Assembly (NCBI GenBank): GCA_006227785.1
Contig: SBFU01000013.1
Location: 1-5,644, forward strand
Direction: 5' to 3'
Length of the DNA stretch: 5,644 nt
From: Burkholderiales bacterium
GTDB lineage: Bacteria; Pseudomonadota; Gammaproteobacteria; Burkholderiales; Burkholderiaceae_C
Shown here: one piece after another, positions 1-5,644 of the stretch
How the letters are laid out: the number at the start of each line of letters is the position of its first letter
Numbering within the stretch: the stretch's first letter is position 1
Translations under genes and position numbers: made by a program
The notes under the pieces: model-generated
Databases searched by the model: none
What the model was told of the DNA's origin: nothing
What the model saw: only the letters and a program-made list of their open reading frames with translations

Positions 1-810
1 CAAGTGCTGATCGAGGCGCGCATCGTGGAAGCCGATGATCGCTTCGGTCGATCCATCGGGGTGCGTCTGGGTGGCAGCGATCTGCGGGGGGTGCGCGGCG
101 GGGAGCCGGGCTATCCGGCTGGCGGCACCAACCGTTTTGCCATCGGCGGCAGCTACAACGCGATCTCCAGCACCACCCGCGAAAGCGAAAACGTGCTGGA
201 TACCATCAACACGTCCTTCGTCAATTTGCCTTCGGCTGGAGCAGGTGGCTTTGCTCCTGCGGCCTTCGCGGTCTCCCTCTTCAGCGCGGCGGCCAACCGG
301 TTCCTCAATCTCGAGATATCGGCGCTGGAAGCCGACGGCCGTGGAAAGATCGTGTCCAGTCCCCGCATCGTGACTGCCGACCAGGTCAAGGCCCTGATCG
401 AGCAGGGTACCGAGTATCCGTACCAGACGGCGACTTCCAGCGGTGCCACGGCCATCGCTTTCCGCAAGGCCAACCTGAAGCTGGAAGTCACGCCCCAGAT
501 CACCCCCGAAGGCAACATCATCATGGATGTGGCGGTGAACAAGGACAGCCGCGGTGAGACGACCGCTGCCGGTATCGCCATCAACACCAAGGCGGTGCAG
601 ACACAGGTTCTGGTGGAAAACGGCGGAACTGTGGTGATCGGCGGCATCTTCGAGCTGATCGAGGTGGACGATGTGACCAAGGTCCCCCTGCTGGGCGACA
701 TTCCTGTCGTGGGCAACCTGTTCAAGAACCGTGCGCGCACCGCCAACAAGTCTGAACTTCTGGTGTTCCTCACCCCCAGGGTGATCACCGACCGGGGTGT
801 CTCGCGCTGA
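1..810 (+). CDS. pilQ: Type IV pilus secretin PilQ, C-terminal part (5' end outside window)
   Basis: PilQ forms the gated outer-membrane ring through which type IV pili pass. Only the last 269 residues are present; the reading frame is already open at base 1 (Gln-Val-Leu-Ile-Glu-Ala-Arg), so the true start lies upstream. The fragment is the secretin homology domain. It begins with the QVLIEARIVEAD block typical of PilQ/GspD, has the FLNLEISALEADGRGK stretch leading to SSPR and the LEVTPQITPEGNI segment, and ends with the secretin signature. That signature runs from NGGTVVIGG (about residues 207-215) through VPLLGDIPVVGNLFKNR (228-244). The Ser/Gly/Asn-rich region at about residues 25-75 is the variable part between strands. 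The close match to Burkholderiales PilQ and the aroK-aroB genes downstream favour PilQ over a type II secretion GspD. It is probably the last gene of a pilMNOPQ operon. Confidence 0.95.
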   Translation, partial: QVLIEARIVEADDRFGRSIGVRLGGSDLRGVRGGEPGYPAGGTNRFAIGGSYNAISSTTRESENVLDTINTSFVNLPSAGAGGFAPAAFAVSLFSAAANRFLNLEISALEADGRGKIVSSPRIVTADQVKALIEQGTEYPYQTATSSGATAIAFRKANLKLEVTPQITPEGNIIMDVAVNKDSRGETTAAGIAINTKAVQTQVLVENGGTVVIGGIFELIEVDDVTKVPLLGDIPVVGNLFKNRARTANKSELLVFLTPRVITDRGVSR

Positions 811-827
811 GAAGTCATACGTCAAGC

Positions 828-833
828 AAAGGA
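828..833 (+). promoter_or_regulatory. Ribosome binding site deciding the lipoprotein start
   Basis: AAAGGA is immediately followed by ATGAAGATG. It directly abuts the first ATG (834), leaving no spacer, but sits 6 bases before the second ATG (840). That is normal Shine-Dalgarno spacing and is the reason for choosing 840 as the start. Confidence 0.5.
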
Positions 834-839
834 ATGAAG

Positions 840-1217
840 ATGAACGTTTTGAAGATGGCCCTGGTTGCGGCGACAGCGGCTGTGCTGGCCTCCTGCGGTG
901 GCGGCGGACCCGTGGCGGGGGATACCGAAGGCTTCTCGGTATTTCCGGACGAGACCACCTTGAAGACGTCTGCCTGCGGCACCGCGGGTGGCTTTGACTC
1001 CGTGGTCACGATCAACGGTGGTCAGCCGCCTTTCCGAATCGTGAATTCGTCACCGCAGTACATCACCGTTGACCGCTCCGAAGTGACGGGCAAGGATCCC
1101 AAGTTCCGCGTGACAACCTTGGGGGGCTGTGGCGAGGATCTGGTGGTGACCGTGATCGACTTCCATTCCCGCACGGCGGTCTACACCATAACGATCGAAG
1201 AGGAAGAGGACAATTAA
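840..1217 (+). CDS. Small predicted lipoprotein, Ig-like fold possible, function unknown
   Basis: I do not recognise a named family. The 125-residue protein has a type II signal peptide: a short basic N-terminus, a hydrophobic run (about residues 6-16) and the lipobox Leu-Ala-Ser-Cys, with Cys19 as the lipidation site, followed by a Gly-rich linker (GGGG). Residue +2 is Gly, not Asp, so outer-membrane sorting is expected. The mature part is short and rich in Val, Thr and Ser with alternating hydrophobics (for example SVVTINGGQPPFRI and DLVVTVIDFHSRTAVYTITI), which looks like a small beta-sandwich. Two further cysteines, Cys46 and Cys97, could form a disulphide. It ends in an acidic tail (EEEEDN). 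It lies 29 bases after pilQ and 33 before aroK, so it is probably cotranscribed with both. A start at 834 would add two residues. A role with the PilQ secretin is possible only by position. Confidence 0.8.
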   Translation: MNVLKMALVAATAAVLASCGGGGPVAGDTEGFSVFPDETTLKTSACGTAGGFDSVVTINGGQPPFRIVNSSPQYITVDRSEVTGKDPKFRVTTLGGCGEDLVVTVIDFHSRTAVYTITIEEEEDN

Positions 1218-1226
1218 GACACGTTG

Positions 1227-1244
1227 GGCGCACCAGTGTGCGCC
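1227..1244 (+). repeat. Perfect 7-bp inverted repeat in front of aroK
   Basis: GGCGCAC (1227-1233) and GTGCGCC (1238-1244) are exact reverse complements around the four-base loop CAGT. It lies between the lipoprotein stop and the chosen aroK ATG, ending 6 bases before that start. There is no T-run after it, so it is not a classical intrinsic terminator. It could hinder or guide ribosome access to aroK, or protect the upstream mRNA. Confidence 0.5.
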
Positions 1245-1250
1245 AGCGAC

Positions 1251-1799
1251 ATGATGGTTTCCCTGATTGGCATGCCGGGGTGCGGCAAGTCCACCGTCGG
1301 TCGGCAACTGGCACGACGGCTTCAGTGGCCATTCGAGGACGCCGATGCCCGGATTGAACAGCGCATCGGGTGCTCGATCCGGAGCTTCTTTGAACACGAA
1401 GGTGAGCTGCGCTTTCGCGACATCGAGGCGGAAACTCTCGATGAGTTGACGAAGGGTCCAGCGGGGGTTCTCTCCACCGGTGGAGGTGCGGTGCTTCGCT
1501 CAGAGAACCGCCGGGTGTTGCGTGATCGAACCCAGGTCATTTACTTGCGGTCGACCCCGGAAGAACTGTACCGGCGGCTTCGTCACGACCGGAATCGGCC
1601 CTTGTTGCAGGTGGCGGATCCTCTGCGCAAGCTCAAAGAGCTGTATGCGGAGCGTGACCCGCTGTACAGGGAGACCGCGCACTTCGTGCTGGATACGGGA
1701 CGCCCTTCGGTAGCGACCCTGGTGAACATGATCTGCATGCAGCTCGAACTTGCTGGCAAGCTACCGGCTGCCACGCCGGTACGGGCATCTGGCGACTGA
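1251..1799 (+). CDS. aroK: Shikimate kinase
   Basis: AroK phosphorylates shikimate with ATP to shikimate-3-phosphate, the fifth step of the chorismate pathway, in the cytoplasm. The 182-residue product has normal family length. Visible motifs are the P-loop GMPGCGKST (residues 7-15), the shikimate-binding Asp in DADARIE (Asp32), Arg56 in FRDIE, the glycine triplet STGGGA (75-80), and the lid region ending in RPLLQ (from 116). The P-loop carries Cys11 where Ala or Ser is usual. The start was set at ATG 1251, which puts the first strand directly before the P-loop. In-frame TTG 1224 and GTG 1236 would add up to nine residues, and no start has a strong Shine-Dalgarno; ATG 1254 is also possible. 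It sits between the lipoprotein gene and aroB, the usual aroKB pairing. The sequence style resembles Comamonadaceae enzymes. Confidence 0.95.
   Translation: MMVSLIGMPGCGKSTVGRQLARRLQWPFEDADARIEQRIGCSIRSFFEHEGELRFRDIEAETLDELTKGPAGVLSTGGGAVLRSENRRVLRDRTQVIYLRSTPEELYRRLRHDRNRPLLQVADPLRKLKELYAERDPLYRETAHFVLDTGRPSVATLVNMICMQLELAGKLPAATPVRASGD
1762..1781 (+). repeat. Perfect 7-bp inverted repeat at the aroK 3' end
   Basis: TACCGGC (1762-1768) and GCCGGTA (1775-1781) are exact reverse complements with a six-base loop. It lies inside aroK, ending 15 bases before the stop codon, and no T-run follows. In mRNA it could act as a stability hairpin between aroK and aroB, but coding constraint or chance in GC-rich DNA explains it as well. 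Confidence 0.35.
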
Positions 1800-1829
1800 A
1801 CGCTGCCTGTCCCTCCGAGGGCTGCGCGC

Positions 1830-1835
1830 TACACT
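1830..1835 (+). promoter_or_regulatory. Possible -10 element of a leaderless aroB promoter
   Basis: TACACT matches the sigma-70 consensus TATAAT at four of six positions and ends 7 bases before the aroB ATG (1843), placing a transcript start at or next to the ATG. The 43-base gap carries no good Shine-Dalgarno close to aroB, which fits a leaderless message. The -35 side is weak: CTGTCC around 1807-1812 at 17-base spacing matches only three positions. It is a suggestion, not a firm call. Confidence 0.3.
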
Positions 1836-1842
1836 CGGGCGC

Positions 1843-2970
1843 ATGGACGCGACCCGCACACACTCCACGGTCACGATTGATCTCGGTGACCGCAGCTATG
1901 ACATCCGAATTGGACACCGGCTGCTCGATGATCCGGCTTCACTGGAGGGGCTGCCCACGTCCACTTCGGCCCTGATTGTGTCCAATGTGACCGTCGCGCC
2001 GCTGTATGCGGCCCGACTGAAGACCGCACTTCTGACCAGGTACCAGCATGTCCACCTGGTTGAACTGCCGGACGGCGAAGTCCACAAAGACTGGGCGTCA
2101 CTGAACCTGATCTTTGATGTCCTGCTTCAGCAGGCATGTGACCGAAAGACCGTGCTGTTCGCACTGGGGGGCGGTGTGGTGGGTGACATGGCCGGGTTTG
2201 CCGCGGCGTGTTACATGCGGGGCGTCCCCTTTGTGCAGATACCGACCACCCTGTTGGCACAGGTGGACTCCTCTGTCGGGGGCAAGACTGCCATCAACCA
2301 CCCGTTGGGCAAGAACATGATCGGCGCGTTTTACCAGCCTTTGCGCGTGCTGTGTGACATAGACACCCTGGCGACGCTGCCGCAACGAGAGCTGAGCGCC
2401 GGATTGGCCGAGGTGATCAAGTACGGGCCGATCGCGGACATGGGTTTCTTCAACTGGGTGGAAGCGAACATGCCCGCGCTTCTGGATCGTTCACCCCAGG
2501 CGATGGCGCATGCCATTCAGCGCAGTTGTGAAATCAAGGCGCACGTGGTCGGACACGATGAGCGTGAGTCGGGACTGCGGGCCATTCTCAACTTCGGTCA
2601 CACCTTCGGACATGCCATCGAGGCGGGCCTGGGCTACGGGCAGTGGTTGCATGGCGAAGCGGTGGGTTGCGGCATGGTCATGGCAGCCCGGCTCTCGTAC
2701 GCCCTCGGCTGCGTGGATGCGCACTTCGTGCAGCGATTGACAGAGCTGGTCCAGGCGGCCGGACTCCCCGTGGTGGCACCGGTGCTGGACGAACAGGACA
2801 ATGTAGGACGTTACCTGCAGCTCATGCAGGTTGACAAGAAGGCAGAAGCTGGGGCCATCCGCTTTGTCGTCATCAATGCGCCGGGCAGTGCGGACATGCG
2901 AAGTGTTCCGGATGACATGGTGGGCGAGGTCTTGCGTGCCAGTTGCTCGAGCGACGAGAAGCGTGTCTGA
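1843..2970 (+). CDS. aroB: 3-Dehydroquinate synthase
   Basis: AroB converts DAHP to 3-dehydroquinate, the second step of the shikimate pathway, using NAD and a divalent metal (zinc or cobalt). The 375-residue product fits the family length. It shows the NAD-binding stretch [12 protein letters not shown] (about residues 108-119), then [18 protein letters not shown] (134-151) and [11 protein letters not shown]. The three expected metal ligands are present: Glu190 in GLAEVIKYG, His253 in [11 protein letters not shown] and His270 in LHGEAV. The start is ATG 1843. The frame is open further upstream into aroK, but those extra residues do not look like AroB, which begins with the short strand [16 protein letters not shown]. 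It follows aroK by 43 bases, with a possible promoter in the gap, and its end overlaps the dgt start by 8 bases. No key residue is missing, so it should be active. Confidence 0.97.
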   Translation: MDATRTHSTVTIDLGDRSYDIRIGHRLLDDPASLEGLPTSTSALIVSNVTVAPLYAARLKTALLTRYQHVHLVELPDGEVHKDWASLNLIFDVLLQQACDRKTVLFALGGGVVGDMAGFAAACYMRGVPFVQIPTTLLAQVDSSVGGKTAINHPLGKNMIGAFYQPLRVLCDIDTLATLPQRELSAGLAEVIKYGPIADMGFFNWVEANMPALLDRSPQAMAHAIQRSCEIKAHVVGHDERESGLRAILNFGHTFGHAIEAGLGYGQWLHGEAVGCGMVMAARLSYALGCVDAHFVQRLTELVQAAGLPVVAPVLDEQDNVGRYLQLMQVDKKAEAGAIRFVVINAPGSADMRSVPDDMVGEVLRASCSSDEKRV

Positions 2971-4135
2971 ACCGTCTGGTCTGGCACCCTATGCCTGCCA
3001 TCCCCTGAACAGTCGGGGCCGCCGGCTCTTCGAACCCGAGGCCCCCACGCGCACGGCCTACCAGCGGGACAGGGACCGAGTCATCCACTCCACGGCCTTT
3101 CGGCGCCTTGTCTACAAGACCCAGGTGTTTCTCAACCACGAGGGCGATCTGTTCCGGACACGCCTGACGCATTCGCTGGAGGTGGCACAGCTGGCGCGCA
3201 GCATGGCGCGAACGCTGCGCCTGAATGAAGATCTGGTTGAAGCGATCGCGCTGGCCCATGATCTGGGTCACACGCCCTTCGGACATGCCGGCCAGGATGC
3301 CCTCAACGAGTGTGTGCGCTTGCATTCGCCGGTTGACGCGGGAGATGATGAGGTGCAAGGGTTTGAGCACAACCTTCAGAGTCTGCGGGTAGTCGATGCG
3401 CTTGAGGAGCGCTACCCGGCCTTCGACGGGCTCAATCTGTGCTTTGAAACCCGCGAAGGCATTCTGAAGCACTGCTCCTCGACCAATGCGCGTCGCCTGG
3501 AGATCCGCGAACCTGCAGGCGTGGCCCACCGCTTTTTGACTGGCGGATCCCCGTCCCTGGAGGCCCAGTTGTGCAATCTGGCCGACGAGATCGCCTACAA
3601 CGCCCATGACATCGACGATGGTGTCCGCTCCGGGCTCATCTCGCTTGAGCAGCTGGACGGTGTACCCCTGTTTCGCCGCTACAGGCAACAGGCACTGGCC
3701 TCGCATCCGCACCTCAGTGGGCGCCGACTCCTGTTTGAGACGATCCGGCTCATGCTCAGTGCACAGGTCTATGACGTCATTGATCAGACCCGCTACAGGT
3801 TGGCCGAAGCGAAGCCCCAGCACGTGGCGGACGTCAGGGCATCGGGCGCTCTCGTGGCCTTTTCGCCGGAGATGCGCGACGGATCGGGTGAGCTCAAGCG
3901 CTTCCTGAGGGAGTCCCTTTACCGGCACCCTCAGGTCATGGAGACCACCGACCGGGCGCGCCGGGTGGTGAAAGAGTTGTTCCTCCACTATGTCCAGCAA
4001 CCGGATGACCTTGCCGATGGTCGTGAAGGGCAACGCTCCGTCACCCGGCGCGTGGCCGACTATGTCGCCGGCATGACCGACCGGTTCGCGCTCAAGGACC
4101 ATGTCCGCATTACCGGACAGGTCCTGTTTCCATGA
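2963..4135 (+). CDS. dgt: Deoxyguanosinetriphosphate triphosphohydrolase-like HD-domain protein
   Basis: Enzymes of this family hydrolyse dNTPs, classically dGTP, to the deoxynucleoside and triphosphate, and tune the dNTP pool in the cytoplasm. The 390-residue product has the N-terminal family block [20 protein letters not shown] (29-48) and the [17 protein letters not shown] stretch. It has the metal-binding HD set: His70 (LTHS), His99-Asp100 (AHDLGH) and Asp208 (LADEIAYN). Catalytic-type residues in GFEHN (133-137) are present. Residues 119-132, just before GFEHN, look longer than usual and acidic. The start GTG 2963 was chosen because it lies in the aroB stop (GTGTCTGA), with a weak GAGAAG site just upstream, and because residues before it are the aroB 3' end in another frame. 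The substrate may be broader than dGTP, since close relatives are annotated only as dGTPase-like. Its end overlaps the MFS gene as ATGA. Confidence 0.93.
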   Translation: MSEPSGLAPYACHPLNSRGRRLFEPEAPTRTAYQRDRDRVIHSTAFRRLVYKTQVFLNHEGDLFRTRLTHSLEVAQLARSMARTLRLNEDLVEAIALAHDLGHTPFGHAGQDALNECVRLHSPVDAGDDEVQGFEHNLQSLRVVDALEERYPAFDGLNLCFETREGILKHCSSTNARRLEIREPAGVAHRFLTGGSPSLEAQLCNLADEIAYNAHDIDDGVRSGLISLEQLDGVPLFRRYRQQALASHPHLSGRRLLFETIRLMLSAQVYDVIDQTRYRLAEAKPQHVADVRASGALVAFSPEMRDGSGELKRFLRESLYRHPQVMETTDRARRVVKELFLHYVQQPDDLADGREGQRSVTRRVADYVAGMTDRFALKDHVRITGQVLFP

Positions 4136-5367
4136 AGACTTGCCGGGCGCCTGATGATGATGATCCGTGGCAGCACGATCAGCGTGTGGCCATGGTGGTG
4201 CTGCTGGCCGGCGTCAGTTGTGCTTTGCACATCGGTAAATTGCCGGTGGCCGTTCCTGTTTTCAAAAGCGCGCTGGGGTTGACCCTGCTGCAGGCCGGTT
4301 TTCTGTTGTCTTTGGTCCAGTTGGCCGGCATGTCACTTGGCCTGTTCGTCGGGCTGGTAGCGGACCGGGTTGGGGCGAGACGGGTCATGCTTGCAGGTCT
4401 GGTGTTGTTGGCTGCGGGCAGTGTGCTGGGTGCCCTGGCACGGGACGTGCCGATGCTGCTGGTCTCCCGTGCGATCGAGGGGCTCGGATTCCTCTGGTCG
4501 GTGTTGCCTGCGCCCGCGTTGCTGCGCCAGGAAGTGCGACGGCCTCGGCAGCTGTCCCTTGCCTTGGGATGGTGGGGCGCCTACATGCCGATGGGCACCG
4601 CACTGGCGCTGCTGGCAGGGGGCGGGTTGATCGGCATCATCGGATGGCGTGCGATGTGGGTGGCTCTCGCCCTGGTGTCGCTGTCGGCGGCACTGGCCCT
4701 GCGGGCGTGGGTCCCCGCCAGATCCTGGCCAACCATGCCGGTGGAGCCGGTTCAGGCATGGTGGCCGCGGTTGTGGCGCACCCTGAGTGCCCCGGGCCCA
4801 TGGGCGGTCGCACTGGCCTTCTTCCTGTATTCCAGCCAATGGATGGCCGTCATCGGATTTTTGCCAACGATCTACCAACAGGCCGGCCACAGTGGCTGGG
4901 TGCTGGGTGCGCTGACGGCTCTGGCCGCGGGAATCAACATGTCGGGCAACATCGCTGCCGGGCGCTTGCTGGCGCGAGACGCGGCGCCCCATCATTTGCT
5001 GATGGCTGGCTATCTTGCCATGGGCGTGGGAGGATGGATGGCCTTTGAAGCTGACCGTTTTGCGCTTCAGTATCTGGGCGTGCTGCTGTTTTCCGCGCTG
5101 GGTGGTCTGATTCCCGGCACCCTGTTCGGCATCGCGGTGCGTCTGGCGCCAGGTGCGGATACCGTATCCACCAGCGTGGGATGGATGCAGCAATGGTCAG
5201 CCAGCGGACAGTTTGTGGGACCACCCATCGTGGCTGCACTGGTGGTGCTCACAGGGGGATGGTCAAGCAGTTGGTGGTTCACCATGTCGTGTTGCGCGGC
5301 CGGTGGAGGCGTCGCCCTCTGGGTGGCACATTTGTGGAGCGGCCGGCCTGGGGCTGAGCGGTCATGA
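4132..5367 (+). CDS. MFS transporter, CynX/NimT-like, substrate unknown
   Basis: This is a 411-residue inner-membrane protein with about twelve hydrophobic segments: roughly 19-43, 51-73, 85-104, 107-130, 143-166, 170-190, then a hydrophilic central loop (about 191-220) and six more to the end. The MFS motif A, GLVADRVGARR (74-84), lies between helices 2 and 3. The C-terminal half has GGLIPGTLFGIAVRLAPG and VGWMQQWSASGQFVGPP (349-365), which I associate with CynX/NimT-family carriers. Members of that family move small anions, nitroimidazoles or other solutes, so the substrate cannot be read from sequence. The N-terminus has a short acidic run (DDDD, residues 8-11) encoded by four GAT codons. 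The start ATG 4132 overlaps the dgt stop as ATGA, so translation is probably coupled to dgt. No upstream in-frame alternative looks better. Confidence 0.88.
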   Translation: MKTCRAPDDDDPWQHDQRVAMVVLLAGVSCALHIGKLPVAVPVFKSALGLTLLQAGFLLSLVQLAGMSLGLFVGLVADRVGARRVMLAGLVLLAAGSVLGALARDVPMLLVSRAIEGLGFLWSVLPAPALLRQEVRRPRQLSLALGWWGAYMPMGTALALLAGGGLIGIIGWRAMWVALALVSLSAALALRAWVPARSWPTMPVEPVQAWWPRLWRTLSAPGPWAVALAFFLYSSQWMAVIGFLPTIYQQAGHSGWVLGALTALAAGINMSGNIAAGRLLARDAAPHHLLMAGYLAMGVGGWMAFEADRFALQYLGVLLFSALGGLIPGTLFGIAVRLAPGADTVSTSVGWMQQWSASGQFVGPPIVAALVVLTGGWSSSWWFTMSCCAAGGGVALWVAHLWSGRPGAERS

Positions 5368-5403
5368 CGGTCAATGGATCTCTGTCGTCTGTACGGTCAT
5401 TGG
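5359..5403 (+). repeat. Three short CGGTCA direct repeats at the MFS/transposase-like junction
   Basis: CGGTCA occurs at 5359-5364, 5368-5373 and 5394-5399. The last two are part of a longer near-match, ACGGTCAATGG (5367-5377) versus ACGGTCATTGG (5393-5403), identical at 10 of 11 positions. They span the MFS stop codon and the short gap before the next gene. No function can be assigned and chance is possible. Confidence 0.25.
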
Positions 5404-5425
5404 GCTTGCGGGAGTGCAGCTGAAG

Positions 5426-5644
5426 ATGGCCCGTCTTAACCGCCTGGTGATTCCCGGCCATCCCCATCTGGTCATGCAGCGGACCCGGCCAGGTTCGCCC
5501 ATTTACCGCGACGCACACGATGCCCAGATCCTCATGGAGGTTCTGCACGATGCCCTCAAGACCTGTGGTGTGGACTTGCATGCGCACGTCGTGCTGCCGG
5601 ATCGCTGGATGATGTTGATGACGCCGGGGTCTTTTGAGTCCATG
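5426..5644 (+). CDS. REP-associated tyrosine transposase (RAYT)-like protein, N-terminal part, HUH motif lost
   Basis: The frame is open from ATG 5426 to the window edge (73 residues), so the 3' end is missing. The N-terminus MARLNRLVIPGHPHLVMQR matches the usual start of Y1_Tnp/RAYT proteins (family form MARLPRL-IPG-PHHV-QR), and IYRDAHDAQ fits the following helix. Family members normally continue with GNNR after QR and later have a PNHVHLL block carrying the two metal-binding histidines of the HUH site. Here these read TRPG (20-23) and PDRWMML (58-64), so both histidines are replaced, by Arg60 and Met62. That predicts no single-strand DNA transposase chemistry, although binding could remain. 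The catalytic Tyr would lie beyond the window. GGGAG at 5410-5414 is a poorly spaced ribosome site; GTG 5414 is an in-frame alternative start. It may be a decaying gene or a domesticated one. Confidence 0.75.
   Translation, partial: MARLNRLVIPGHPHLVMQRTRPGSPIYRDAHDAQILMEVLHDALKTCGVDLHAHVVLPDRWMMLMTPGSFESM

Noticed and set aside
153..818. 221-codon open frame on the - strand opposite pilQ
   Set aside because: It is the complement of a clear secretin domain, with low-complexity Ser/Thr-rich content and no family signature.
1811..1821. CCCT/AGGG hairpin after aroK as a terminator
   Set aside because: The stem is only about 4 bp with a 3-base loop and no T-run follows.
1750..1842. N-terminal extension of aroB into aroK
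   Set aside because: The 31 extra residues overlap aroK in another frame and do not resemble AroB; the family N-terminus begins just after ATG 1843.
2831..2962. N-terminal extension of dgt into aroB
   Set aside because: The extra residues overlap the conserved aroB C-terminus and look like out-of-frame translation; GTG 2963 gives normal family length and a typical overlap.
2873..4102. 409-codon open frame on the - strand opposite the aroB end and dgt
   Set aside because: It lies entirely opposite well-supported genes with full motifs, has no recognisable domain or ribosome site, and its length is explained by the codon bias of GC-rich dgt keeping the opposite frame open.
4153..4164. Four GAT repeats at the MFS N-terminus as a phase-variation tract
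   Set aside because: It is a trinucleotide repeat, so slippage would keep the frame, and four units are too few to be notably unstable.
4791..4805. Overlapping palindromes CCCGGG, GGGCCC and GCCCATGGGC in the MFS gene as an operator
   Set aside because: They lie mid-gene in the loop before helix 7, and GC-rich DNA yields such palindromes readily; no associated promoter was seen.
4333..5193. 286-codon open frame on the - strand opposite the MFS gene
   Set aside because: Its product is very rich in Gln, His, Arg and Pro, typical of reading a GC-rich membrane-protein gene backwards; no motif was seen.
5341..5348. GGCCGGCC palindrome near the transposase-like gene as a REP element
   Set aside because: It is an 8-base palindrome within MFS coding sequence without the imperfect stem and GTAG-type head expected of a REP recognised by RAYTs.

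Overview
This is a tightly packed, GC-rich chromosomal segment with every gene on the + strand. Protein features point to a betaproteobacterium of the order Burkholderiales, probably Comamonadaceae or a close relative. The grounds are the sequence style of the PilQ, AroK and Dgt proteins and the familiar order pilQ - aroK - aroB - dgt. This placement is from memory of the families; no search was run.

Layout: bases 1-810 are the 3' end of pilQ, the type IV pilus outer-membrane secretin. A short gap follows, then a small predicted lipoprotein (840-1217) of unknown function. Next come the shikimate-pathway genes aroK (shikimate kinase, 1251-1799) and aroB (3-dehydroquinate synthase, 1843-2970). 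dgt (HD-domain dNTP triphosphohydrolase, 2963-4135) overlaps aroB by 8 bases. A 12-helix MFS transporter of CynX/NimT-like type (4132-5367) overlaps dgt by 4 bases. The window ends inside a gene starting at 5426 that resembles REP-associated tyrosine transposases (RAYT, Y1_Tnp superfamily) but lacks both HUH histidines.

The genes probably form one long transcript continuing from an upstream pil cluster. They serve unrelated jobs: pilus secretion, chorismate precursor synthesis, nucleotide-pool control and transport. Overlapping stop/start codons couple aroB-dgt-MFS. Two perfect 7-bp GC-rich inverted repeats lie just before aroK and at the aroK 3' end. A possible leaderless promoter lies directly before aroB. 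These suggest that expression may be re-set around aroK/aroB.

Most of the window is ordinary core genome. The parts most worth a second look are the HUH-less transposase-like gene, the small Ig-like lipoprotein between pilQ and aroK, and the aroK/aroB junction signals. No tRNA, rRNA, CRISPR array, insertion-sequence ends or classical intrinsic terminator was seen. No stretch over 300 bases lacks a gene.
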